64,000 nt of DNA, from contig NZ_JNXT01000008.1 of NCBI RefSeq assembly GCF_000716675.1, forward strand, positions 124,001 through 188,000, in the 5' to 3' direction. Position numbers and translations under genes: made by a program. Positions 42,897-52,225 of the stretch are shown one piece after another (position 1 is the first letter of the stretch; every line of letters begins with the position of its first letter). The DNA comes from Streptomyces alboflavus (GTDB taxonomy: Bacteria > Actinomycetota > Actinomycetes > Streptomycetales > Streptomycetaceae). The notes beneath the pieces were generated by a model, which was given only the letters and a program-made list of their open reading frames with translations, was not told where the DNA came from and searched no databases.

Positions 42897-43931
42897 ATGA
42901 CGCGACGACTTGCTCAGGTGGCGAAGAAGGTCGGGGTCAGCGAGGCCACGGTCAGCCGGGTGCTCAACAACAAGCCGGGGGTCTCGGACGCCACCCGGCA
43001 GGCGGTCCTCTCCGCGCTCGACGTGCTCGGCTACGAACGGCCGACCCTGCTGCGCGGGGAGCGCGCCCGTCTTGTGGGGCTCGTCCTGCCGGAGCTGCAG
43101 AATCCGATCTTCCCGGCGTTCGCCGAGGTCATCGGGGGCTCCCTCGCCCAGCAGGGACTCACCCCGGTCCTGTGCACGCAGACCAAGGGCGGCGTCTCGG
43201 AGGCGGACTACGTGGAACTGCTGCTCCAGCAGCAGGTGTCGGGCGTCGTCTTCGCGGGCGGCCTGTACGCCCAGGCCGACGCGCCGCACGACCACTACAA
43301 GCAGCTCGCGGCGCGCAACATCCCGGTGGTCCTGGTGAACGCGGCCATCGAGCACCTGGGCTTTCCCGCCGTCTCGTGCGACGACGCCGTGGCCGTCGAG
43401 CAGGCCTGGCGCCACCTGGTCTCGCTCGGCCACGAACGCATCGGCCTCGTGCTCGGCCCCGCCGACCACATGCCCTCGCAGCGCAAGCTGGCCGCGGCCC
43501 GCGCGCTGGCCGACGCGGCGGGCGGGCGGCTGCCGGAGGAGCGGGTGGCGCGGGCGATGTTCTCGCTGGAGGGCGGCCAGGCCGCGGCGGCCAGGCTGCT
43601 CGACTCCGGGGTCACCGGCATCGTCTGCGCCAGCGATCCGCTCGCGCTCGGCGCAGTCCGGGCGGCCCGCCGCCGGGGTCTGGTGGTGCCGCGGGACGTG
43701 TCGGTGGTCGGCTTCGACGACTCCGCGTTCATGAACTGCACCGAGCCGCCGCTCACCACGGTCCGCCAGCCGATCGAGGCCATGGGCCGCGCGGCGGTCG
43801 AGCTGCTCACCCTCCAGATCGCGGGCAGCGCGGTCCCGTCGGGGGAACTGCTCTTCGAGCCGGAGCTGGTGGTGCGGGGCTCCACGGCGCAGGTGGCACG
43901 CGAGGGCACGGGCGGCACGGGCGGGGTGTGA
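42897..43931 (+). CDS. LacI family transcriptional regulator of sugar importer
   Basis: This 344-residue regulator has the LacI headpiece RLAQVAKKVGVSEATVSRVLNNKPGVSDATRQAVLSALDVLGYE with its hinge helix, and the periplasmic-binding-like sugar domain (LVGLVLPELQNPIFPAFAEVI, CDDAVAVEQAWRHLVSLGHERIGLV, SVVGFDDSAFMNCTEPPLTTVRQP). It is followed on the same strand by a sugar ABC importer and GH13 gene, so it probably senses an alpha-glucoside and represses that operon and itself. Confidence 0.9.
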   Translation: MTRRLAQVAKKVGVSEATVSRVLNNKPGVSDATRQAVLSALDVLGYERPTLLRGERARLVGLVLPELQNPIFPAFAEVIGGSLAQQGLTPVLCTQTKGGVSEADYVELLLQQQVSGVVFAGGLYAQADAPHDHYKQLAARNIPVVLVNAAIEHLGFPAVSCDDAVAVEQAWRHLVSLGHERIGLVLGPADHMPSQRKLAAARALADAAGGRLPEERVARAMFSLEGGQAAAARLLDSGVTGIVCASDPLALGAVRAARRRGLVVPRDVSVVGFDDSAFMNCTEPPLTTVRQPIEAMGRAAVELLTLQIAGSAVPSGELLFEPELVVRGSTAQVAREGTGGTGGV

Positions 43932-43955
43932 TCAGTCGGCACGAGGACGACAGCG

Positions 43956-43997
43956 CGCAACAGTCGAATATTTTCAATTTACGCGCGAGATATTGCG
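43956..43997. promoter_or_regulatory. AT-rich promoter region with CGCAA/TTGCG half-sites
   Basis: An island of low GC (AATATTTTCAATTT) is flanked by CGCAA at 43956-43960 and TTGCG at 43993-43997. It lies about 120 bases before the binding-protein gene of the sugar importer. Shared half-sites with the region before the LacI gene suggest regulation by that protein. Confidence 0.4.
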
Positions 43998-44115
43998 GCC
44001 TGGTGTCGGCGGTGCTTGAGTAAGCGCCGCCGCACAGCTCTCCGCTGTGGGCTTCCCCAGCTCCCGCCATGCCCTGCCCGCACGGGCGGTGGCGCTGCCC
44101 CAGAGGGGTCCACCG

Positions 44116-45549
44116 ATGAGAAGCACCGGGATACGCCGACCACGCGTGCACCGCACGCGCCGCCCCCGCCGCACCACCACGACCGCGCTCGCCGCCACGC
44201 TCGCCCTCACCCTGCTCACCGCCTGCGGCACCAGCAGCAGCGACGGCGGGAGCGACGGCAACGCCGCGGACGCGGCCGACGCGGCCTCACCGCTGGACCC
44301 GAAGACCAAGGTCACGCTCACCATCGACTGCATGCCGCCGGCCGCGGAGAAGGCCGAGCTGCGGCAGTGGAAGGAGGACGTCAAGGCGTTCAACGCCACG
44401 TACCCGAACGTCACGATCAAGGGCAAGCAGACCGATCCGTGCCTGGAGCCGCCCCGGTTCACGGCGATGCTGAAGGCCAAGTCCCAACCCGACGTCTTCT
44501 ACACGTACTTCACCGACCTCCAGCAGGTCCTCGACAACGACGGTGCCACCGACATCAGCGCCTACGTCAACGACAGGTCGGTGCCCGCGCTCGGCGACAT
44601 GGACCCCGACGTCCTGGACGTGCTGAAGAAGGACGGCAAGCTCTACGGCCTGCCCTCCAGCAACTACACGATGGGCCTGCTGATCAACCGTCCGCTCTTC
44701 GAGAAGGCCGGACTCGACCCCGACAAGCCGCCCACCACCTGGGCGGAGGTCCGCGCGGCGGCGAAGAGGATCGCGGCGCTCGGTGACGGCGTCGCCGGGT
44801 TCGGCGAGTACAGCGCGGGCAACAACGGCGGCTGGCACTTCACCGCGACGGCCTACGGCCTCGGCGGCAGCATCGTCGACGCGGACGGCACCGAGGCCGC
44901 GTTCAACGACGCCACCGGCAAGCGGATCCTCGACAACCTCAAGGCCATGCGCTGGGACGACGACAGCATGGGCAAGACGCAGCTCCTGAAGTGGGGCGAC
45001 CTGCAGAAGCAGATGGCGTCGGGGAAGCTCGGCATGTTCCTCGCCGCGCCCGACGACATCACGTACATGGTGCAGAACCTCGGCGCGAAGTACGGGGACT
45101 ACGGGATGGCGCCGATCCCCGGGCAGCAGGCCACCCTCTTCGGCGGCAACGACTACATGATCAAGAAGGGGATCTCGGCCGACAAGGTCAAAGCCGCGAT
45201 CGCCTGGATCAACTTCAAGTTCCTCACCCCCGGCAAGGGCCAGTTCGACTGGGCCCGCACCAAGGCGGACGGCCTGCCCGTCGGCCTGCCGCAGCCCAAC
45301 TTCTGGACCGGACAGACGAAGACGGCCGACGACAAGGCCCGCGCCACCAACTCCACCATGCCCGTGGCGAACTTCAAGGCGTTCACCGCGCACCCCGTGC
45401 AGGGCAAGCCCGAGCCGCCCAAGGCACAGGAGATCTACAAGGTCCTCGACACCGCCATATCGGCCGTCCTCACCAACAAGGACGCCGACCCGGGCAAGCT
45501 GCTCGACACCGCGGAGAAGCAGGTCAACCAGATCCTGGCGAACCAGTAG
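44116..45549 (+). CDS. Sugar ABC importer substrate-binding lipoprotein
   Basis: The 477-residue protein starts at the ATG at 44116, seven bases after a GAGGGG site. The signal peptide is Arg-rich (RRPRVHRTRRPRR) with lipobox LLTACG, so it is a membrane-anchored lipoprotein. It has the family 1 pattern with KLYGLPSSNYTMGLLINRPLFEKAGLDPDKPPTTWAEV. It binds an oligosaccharide outside the cell for the two permeases that follow. No ATPase gene is in the operon; importers of this class in Streptomyces commonly share the MsiK ATPase encoded elsewhere. Confidence 0.88.
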   Translation: MRSTGIRRPRVHRTRRPRRTTTTALAATLALTLLTACGTSSSDGGSDGNAADAADAASPLDPKTKVTLTIDCMPPAAEKAELRQWKEDVKAFNATYPNVTIKGKQTDPCLEPPRFTAMLKAKSQPDVFYTYFTDLQQVLDNDGATDISAYVNDRSVPALGDMDPDVLDVLKKDGKLYGLPSSNYTMGLLINRPLFEKAGLDPDKPPTTWAEVRAAAKRIAALGDGVAGFGEYSAGNNGGWHFTATAYGLGGSIVDADGTEAAFNDATGKRILDNLKAMRWDDDSMGKTQLLKWGDLQKQMASGKLGMFLAAPDDITYMVQNLGAKYGDYGMAPIPGQQATLFGGNDYMIKKGISADKVKAAIAWINFKFLTPGKGQFDWARTKADGLPVGLPQPNFWTGQTKTADDKARATNSTMPVANFKAFTAHPVQGKPEPPKAQEIYKVLDTAISAVLTNKDADPGKLLDTAEKQVNQILANQ

Positions 45550-45558
45550 GGGGACACC

Positions 45559-46515
45559 GTGTCGGCCCCCACCCTGTCCGAGCGCACGACCCCGCCGCCC
45601 GCCCCGGACCCCGGCGCCACCCGCTCCCCGCACCGGCGCGCCGCGTTCCGGCAGGCGCTGAAGCGCAACCTCACCGCCCACGGCTTCCTCGTCGGCGCCG
45701 TGCTCTGCTTCTCGTTCTTCTCCTGGTACCCGATGGTCAGGGAGTTCTTCCTGGCCTTCGAGAAGCGCGAGGACGGAGCGACCGTCTGGGCGGGCTGGTC
45801 CAACTTCACGTACATCTTCAACGACCCCGCGTTCTGGCAGGCCTGGCGCAACACGCTCCTGTTCACCGGGCTCGCGCTGCTCCTCGGCTTCGCCGTGCCG
45901 TTCGTGGTCGCGCTGGCGCTCAATGAGTTCCGGCACGGCCGGGGCTATCTGCGGCTGCTCGTGTATCTGCCGGTGATGCTGCCGCCGGTCGCCTCGGTGC
46001 TTCTCTTCAAGTACTTCTACGACCCCGGGTACGGCCTGTTCAACCGGATGCTCGGCGCGGTCGGGCTGCCCGAGCAGCAGTGGCTGCAGTCGACCGACAC
46101 GGCGATGCTGTCCGTGGTCCTCGCGGCGACGTGGATGAACATGGGCGGCGCGACCCTGATCTATCTGGCCGCGCTCCAGGGCATCCCGGGCGAGCTGTAC
46201 GAGGCCGCGGAGCTGGACGGCGCGGGGATCCTCCGCAAGATCTGGCACGTCACGATCCCGCAGACCCGCCTCGTGCTGTCGCTGATGCTGCTCATGCAGA
46301 TCATCGCCACCATGCAGGTGTTCGTGGAGCCGTTCCTGCTCACCGGGGGCGCGGGCCCCGAGGGCGCGACGCTGACCGTCGTCCAGCTGATCTACCAGTA
46401 CGCGTTCACCTTCAACAACTACGGCAGCGCGGCCGCCCTCGGCCTGGTGCTGCTCGTCCTGCTCGCCGTGTTCTCGGCGGCGTACGTCCGGCTGAGCCGC
46501 GTGAGCGAGGAGTGA
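45559..46515 (+). CDS. Sugar ABC importer permease (MalF-like)
   Basis: The 318-residue permease has an N-terminal Pro-rich tail, a first helix (GFLVGAVLCFSFFSWYPMV) and the EAA loop YEAAELDGAGILRKIWHVTIPQTRLVLSLMLLM of MalF/UgpA-class proteins. It starts at the GTG at 45559, nine bases after the binding-protein stop. About six helices are present. Confidence 0.89.
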   Translation: MSAPTLSERTTPPPAPDPGATRSPHRRAAFRQALKRNLTAHGFLVGAVLCFSFFSWYPMVREFFLAFEKREDGATVWAGWSNFTYIFNDPAFWQAWRNTLLFTGLALLLGFAVPFVVALALNEFRHGRGYLRLLVYLPVMLPPVASVLLFKYFYDPGYGLFNRMLGAVGLPEQQWLQSTDTAMLSVVLAATWMNMGGATLIYLAALQGIPGELYEAAELDGAGILRKIWHVTIPQTRLVLSLMLLMQIIATMQVFVEPFLLTGGAGPEGATLTVVQLIYQYAFTFNNYGSAAALGLVLLVLLAVFSAAYVRLSRVSEE

Positions 46516-46526
46516 GGGAGCCCCCG

Positions 46527-47402
46527 ATGACGACGCGCACGCTGATCTCCCCCGCCCAACTCGCCCGCCCGCGCGGCAAGTTCCTCTACTGGACGGCCTT
46601 CGCCCTCGTCCTTGTGGTCTTCACGCTGGTGTTCATCGGGCCGCTGTACTGGATGGTGACCAGTGGCCTGAAGTCCCCGCAGGAGTTCGCGCGGACCCCG
46701 CCCACTCTGGTCCCCGAGGACGCCCACCCCGGCAACTACGCCGACGCCTGGGGGGTGATGGACCTGGCGAAGCTCCTCGGCAACACGTTGTACTACGCGC
46801 TCGGCGCCCTCGCCTTCCAGCTCGTCCTCGACGTGGCGGCGGCCTACTCGCTGTCCAAGCTGCGGCCGGTCCTCGGCAACGTGATCCTCGGCGCGATGCT
46901 GGTGACCCTGATGATCCCGGCGACCGTCCTCGTCGTACCGCAGTACCTGACCGTCCTCGACGTGCCGATCGTCGAGCGGAACCTCGTCAACTCGCCCTGG
47001 GTGATCTGGCTGCCCTCCGTCACCAACGCGTTCAACATCTTCCTGCTCAAGCGGTTCTTCGACTCGATCCCGCGCGAGCTCCTGGACGCCGCCGCCATCG
47101 ACGGGGCCTCGCCGCTGCGCACCCTGCGCTCGGTGGTGCTCCCGATCTCCCGGCCGATCCTCGGCGTCGTGTCGATCTTCGCGGTGGTCGGGGTGTGGAA
47201 GGACTTCCTCTGGCCCATGCTCACGCTGCCCGACCCGGGCAAGCAGACGATCAACGTCGGAATCTACTCGCTCGCCGCGAGCGTCACCGAGAACTGGCTG
47301 CTCGCCGCCCTCGTCATCGCCTCCCTGCCGACCCTCGTGATCTTCCTGGTGTGCCAGCGCCACATCATGAGCGGCCTGACCGCCGGCAGCCTCAAGGGCT
47401 GA
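46527..47402 (+). CDS. Sugar ABC importer permease (MalG-like)
   Basis: The 291-residue permease starts at the ATG at 46527 after a GGGAG site, 11 bases past the MalF-like stop. It has a first helix (TAFALVLVVFTLVFIGPLYWMV) and the EAA loop LLDAAAIDGASPLRTLRSVVLPISRPILGVVSIF. It completes the membrane channel of the sugar importer. Confidence 0.89.
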   Translation: MTTRTLISPAQLARPRGKFLYWTAFALVLVVFTLVFIGPLYWMVTSGLKSPQEFARTPPTLVPEDAHPGNYADAWGVMDLAKLLGNTLYYALGALAFQLVLDVAAAYSLSKLRPVLGNVILGAMLVTLMIPATVLVVPQYLTVLDVPIVERNLVNSPWVIWLPSVTNAFNIFLLKRFFDSIPRELLDAAAIDGASPLRTLRSVVLPISRPILGVVSIFAVVGVWKDFLWPMLTLPDPGKQTINVGIYSLAASVTENWLLAALVIASLPTLVIFLVCQRHIMSGLTAGSLKG

Positions 47403-47481
47403 TCCGGCGGGCCGCCGGCCCCTGCCCCCACACCCCGCCCCGGCCGGCGGCGGGGTCCCCCTGCCCGAAAGGACCGTCACC

Positions 47482-49095
<1,614 letters not shown>

Positions 49096-49143
49096 CCCGC
49101 GGCGGGGCCGCCGCCCCCCACCCCCTCTGGAGAGAGGCATGAC

Positions 49144-51075
49144 ATGCGCACCTCATACACACCCTTAGGCCGCTCCCCCGCCCGAAGAGCGGTACCGATC
49201 GCCGCCGCCCTCGCTCTCACGGCGGGCCTCCTGACCGCGCTCGCCCCGGCCGCGCAGGCCGCCGCCGACGGCTCGCGCGCCCGGTCGGCCGCCGCGGGTG
49301 CCACCGTCCCCTTCACCTCCGTCGAGGCGGAGAGCGCCACGTCCGACGGCACCAGGATCGGCCCCGACCACACCCAGGGCACGGTCGCCTCCGAGTCGTC
49401 GGGTCGGCAGGCCGTACGCCTCGCGGCGGGCCAGCACGTCGAGTTCACGCTGCCCGGCGCGGCGAACGCGGTGAACGTGGCGTACAGCGTGCCCGACGGT
49501 CAGTCGGGGTCCCTCGCGGTGTACGTCAACGGCGTCAAGCTCGACAGGTCGCTCGCCGTGACGTCGAAGTACAGCTATGTCGACACGCCCTGGATCCAGG
49601 GGTCCAAGACCCACCACCTCCTGGACAACGCGCGGCTGCTGTTCGGCCGGAACGCGGGCGCGGGCGACAAGGTCCGGCTGGAGGCGACCGGCACCCAGGT
49701 GACCGTCGACGTCGCCGACTTCGAGCAGGTCGCCGCCGCGGGCGGCAAGCCGTCCGGGGCGGTGTCGGTGACCGACAAGGGCGCCGACCCGTCCGGGCAG
49801 GGCGACTCCACACAGGCCTTCCGCGAGGCCGTCGCCGCCGCGAAGGGCGGCACGGTGTGGATCCCGCCGGGTGAGTTCAAGCTCACCCAGTCCCTCAGCA
49901 ACGTCGACGACGTGCGGATCAGGGGCGCGGGCGCCTGGCACTCCGTCGTCCGCAGCTCCCGCTTCATCGACCAGTCGAGCGCCCCGACCGGCAAGGTCGG
50001 CCTGCACGACTTCGCGGTGATCGGCGAGGTCACCGAGCGTGTCGACAGCAACCCGGACAACTTCGTGAACGGCTCGCTCGGCCCGGACTCGGCCGTGTCC
50101 GGGATGTGGTTGCAGCATCTCAAGGTCGGCATGTGGCTGATGGGCAACAACGACAACCTGGTCGTCGAGAAGAACCGCTTCCTCGACATGACGGCTGACG
50201 GCCTCAACCTCAACGGCGGCGCGCGCGGTGTGCGGGTGCGGGACAACTTCCTGCGCAACACCGGGGACGACGCGCTCGCCATGTGGTCGCTCAACACCAC
50301 CAACAGCGACTCGGCGTTCATCGGCAACACCGTCTCGCAGCCGAACCTCGCCAACGGCATCGCGATCTACGGCGGCCGGAACATCACCGTCGAGGACAAC
50401 CTGGTCCTCGACACCAACGCCCTCGGCAGCGGCATCGCCGTCTCCAACCAGAAGTTCCTCGACCCGTTCTTCCCGCTCGCCGGGACCATCAAGGTGTCCG
50501 GCAACAGCCTGGTGCGCACGGGCGCGATGAACCCCAACTGGAACCATCCCATGGGCGCGTTGCGCGTGGACGCCTACGACAGCGCCATCGAGGCGACCGT
50601 CGACATCACCGACACCACCATCACCGACAGCCCGTGGAGCGCCTACGAGTTCGTCTCCGGCGGCGGCACCGGCAAGGCCGTGCGGAACGTGACCGTCGAC
50701 AGGTCGACCGTGACCAGGACCGGCACGGTCGTGGTGCAGGCAGAGACGCCCGGCGCGGTGCGGATGAGCAACGTCAAGGCCACGTCGGTGGGTGCCGCGG
50801 GCGTCTACAACTGCCCCTACCCGTCCGGCTCGGGCAGCTTCACGCTCACCGACGGCGGCGGCAACTCCGGCTGGGACAGCGTCTGGGAGGACTGCTCGAC
50901 CTGGCCGCAGCCCGGCGGCGGCAACCCCGACCCCGACCCGAAGCGCAACCTCGCCAAGTCCCGCCCGGCCACGGCGACCGGCTCCGCGGACGTCTACACC
51001 TCCGGCAAGGCGGTCGACGGCGAGACGGCGACGGGGAACACGGTCACGATCGACGTGCCCGCGTCAGTGAGCTGA
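49144..51075 (+). CDS. Secreted GH87-like alpha-1,3-glucanase/mycodextranase, C-terminally truncated
   Basis: The 643-residue protein has a Sec signal ending near AQAAA, a CBM6/35-like domain (about residues 55-200) and a right-handed parallel beta-helix catalytic region. The pairs TADGLNLNGG and NTGDDALAMWS match the Asp-bearing motifs of GH87 enzymes, which cut alpha-1,3-glucans. The end starts a discoidin (F5/8C) domain, RNLAKSRPATATGSADVYTS, but jumps from GETAT straight to GNTVTIDVPASVS and stops, so the middle and last part of that domain are missing. It probably supplies oligosaccharides to the upstream importer. Confidence 0.8.
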   Translation: MRTSYTPLGRSPARRAVPIAAALALTAGLLTALAPAAQAAADGSRARSAAAGATVPFTSVEAESATSDGTRIGPDHTQGTVASESSGRQAVRLAAGQHVEFTLPGAANAVNVAYSVPDGQSGSLAVYVNGVKLDRSLAVTSKYSYVDTPWIQGSKTHHLLDNARLLFGRNAGAGDKVRLEATGTQVTVDVADFEQVAAAGGKPSGAVSVTDKGADPSGQGDSTQAFREAVAAAKGGTVWIPPGEFKLTQSLSNVDDVRIRGAGAWHSVVRSSRFIDQSSAPTGKVGLHDFAVIGEVTERVDSNPDNFVNGSLGPDSAVSGMWLQHLKVGMWLMGNNDNLVVEKNRFLDMTADGLNLNGGARGVRVRDNFLRNTGDDALAMWSLNTTNSDSAFIGNTVSQPNLANGIAIYGGRNITVEDNLVLDTNALGSGIAVSNQKFLDPFFPLAGTIKVSGNSLVRTGAMNPNWNHPMGALRVDAYDSAIEATVDITDTTITDSPWSAYEFVSGGGTGKAVRNVTVDRSTVTRTGTVVVQAETPGAVRMSNVKATSVGAAGVYNCPYPSGSGSFTLTDGGGNSGWDSVWEDCSTWPQPGGGNPDPDPKRNLAKSRPATATGSADVYTSGKAVDGETATGNTVTIDVPASVS

Positions 51076-51198
51076 CGCCCGCGGGTCCGGGCCCGGCGTG
51101 GTGGGTCCGGACCCTGCGCGGGCCCGGGCCCGCTCGATCGCCTCTGGGTGGGCCTCCAGCTCGGCGAGCAGGGGCACCGGGGCCGACCGGGGGCGCAT
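51064..51198 (-). CDS. Short 44-residue ORF, possible gene remnant
   Basis: An ATG at 51198 opens a frame reading PVPLLAELEAHPEAIERARA, with codon third positions nearly all G or C. It ends at a stop inside the 3' end of the GH87-like gene on the other strand. It looks like the N-terminal part of a gene cut off by the rearrangement at this junction, but it is short and could be chance. Confidence 0.25.
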   Translation of the reverse strand: MRPRSAPVPLLAELEAHPEAIERARARAGSGPTTPGPDPRASAH

Positions 51199-51237
51199 CA
51201 CTGACGGAGCGCCGCACCCGAGTGCGACATGCGTGCC

Positions 51238-51272
51238 GAGTTCGGGCGTGACGGATCACCACGCCCGAACTC
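51238..51272. terminator. Hairpin between converging GH87-like and lasso genes
   Basis: GAGTTCGGGCGTG and CACGCCCGAACTC form a perfect 13-bp stem with a 9-base loop. It lies about 160 bases after the GH87-like stop and 100 bases after the lasso precursor stop, so it can terminate transcripts from both sides. No T-tract is present. Confidence 0.6.
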
Positions 51273-51371
51273 AGCGAACGACTGCGACTCTCGGTCATCT
51301 TCCGCCGCGACAAGGGAGAGTCACCCGCAAAAACCGGCGGGTATCCCTCTGTTTGTCACGCTCGGAGTCGA

Positions 51372-51491
51372 TCAGAACCAGGAGTGCCACAGAAGAATTC
51401 CTTCATAGTGGATCGGGCCGATGAATCCTGTCTCCTCGCCGAAGTAGCCCAGTTCGACAACCGTCGGGGCTTCGTATTTCTCCTTGGACAT
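51372..51491 (-). CDS. Lasso peptide precursor (A)
   Basis: The 39-residue peptide starts at the ATG at 51491, eight bases after an AAGGG site. Its leader carries the actinobacterial lasso motif Y6-x-x-P9, G15, F17 and Thr21. Thr at the penultimate leader position gives cleavage after Gly22 and a 17-residue core FIGPIHYEGILLWHSWF. Glu8 of the core can close an 8-member macrolactam with Phe1; the tail GILLWHSWF has bulky Trp and Phe residues suited to act as plugs. If cleavage is one residue earlier, the ring would be Gly1-Glu9. The gene lies downstream of B2, whereas precursor genes usually come first. Confidence 0.85.
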   Translation of the reverse strand: MSKEKYEAPTVVELGYFGEETGFIGPIHYEGILLWHSWF

Positions 51492-51524
51492 TTAAGTTCC
51501 CTTCCTGTTTTTTCTTCGTTCCCA

Positions 51525-51538
51525 GCCGGTCTTCCGGC
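51525..51538 (-). promoter_or_regulatory. Small hairpin between B2 and precursor genes
   Basis: GCCGG-AAGA-CCGGC, read on the minus strand, starts five bases after the B2 stop and is followed by GAAGAAAAAACAGGAAGGG before the precursor ATG. With no U-run it is more likely an RNA processing or stabilising element than a terminator. Confidence 0.4.
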
Positions 51539-51542
51539 CGAG

Positions 51543-51965
51543 TCATTGCGCCGGTCCGATTTCGATCAGGCGCCGATAGCAGGTGGCGTCCAACTCTTCC
51601 CCGATCGACCGGCCTTCGGACTCGATCCATGCGTGCGCGGTGAACGGTGGTGTGGTCAGCACGCCGACGCACCATGTCGGCGTCACTCCGCGCATCCGAC
51701 AGAGCAGAACGCTCGCGATTGATCGCAGCAGGCAGGCCCGTTCACCGCTGCAGCGCGGGCTGACCGTGAGCACGCTGTCGCGCGCGTGTTGCGCCTCGGA
51801 GAAGGTCGCGGGACGAGCACCGGTTCGGAGGTTCGCCAGTGCGGCTTTGATGTGTTTGGGTTTCTGTCGTGCCAGTGCTCGTGCGGCAGTGACGGACATC
51901 GTGGTGGCCAGATAGCTGGAGAACGAGAGCTGAACCTTGGTGGACGGCAGTTCAGGGAGTGTCAT
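51543..51965 (-). CDS. Lasso peptide leader peptidase (B2, transglutaminase-like)
   Basis: The 140-residue protein is a B2-type Cys protease. Catalytic Cys78 lies in ERACLLRSIASVLLCRMRG and His111 in PFTAHAWIESEG. The third acid, usually Asp in HAWVExDG, is Glu117 here. It removes the leader of the lasso precursor bound to B1. The ATG at 51965 overlaps the B1 stop as ATGA. Confidence 0.88.
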   Translation of the reverse strand: MTLPELPSTKVQLSFSSYLATTMSVTAARALARQKPKHIKAALANLRTGARPATFSEAQHARDSVLTVSPRCSGERACLLRSIASVLLCRMRGVTPTWCVGVLTTPPFTAHAWIESEGRSIGEELDATCYRRLIEIGPAQ

Positions 51966-52225
51966 GTTGCCACCAGCCCGTTTGTGGAGAGCTGCCTGAG
52001 GAAAGCGTCGACGTCAGCACGCGCCTGGTCTGAGTCGACATCGAACCGGCTGGTGAGGGAGCCGACCACGGCGTCGACACCGTGAGCCAGATGTTCGAGT
52101 ATCACGGTGCCGACCGGGTTGATCTGCCAGTATCGGCCAGTGCGTTCGTCGAGTAGTACCATGCCGTACTCGGTGATCGCGGTGGAGACGTCCTCACGTA
52201 ATCGCATCTCGACGCTCACTCTCAT
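51962..52225 (-). CDS. Lasso peptide RiPP recognition element (B1, PqqD-like)
   Basis: The 87-residue protein is a PqqD-like winged domain (TEYGMVLLDERTGRYWQINPVGTVILEHL), the standalone B1 that binds the leader and presents it to B2 and the cyclase. The start could be the ATG at 52225, the GTG at 52219 or the ATG at 52207; only weak ribosome-binding sites are seen. It overlaps the end of the cyclase gene by 32 bases (14 bases if the last start is used). Confidence 0.87.
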   Translation of the reverse strand: MRVSVEMRLREDVSTAITEYGMVLLDERTGRYWQINPVGTVILEHLAHGVDAVVGSLTSRFDVDSDQARADVDAFLRQLSTNGLVAT

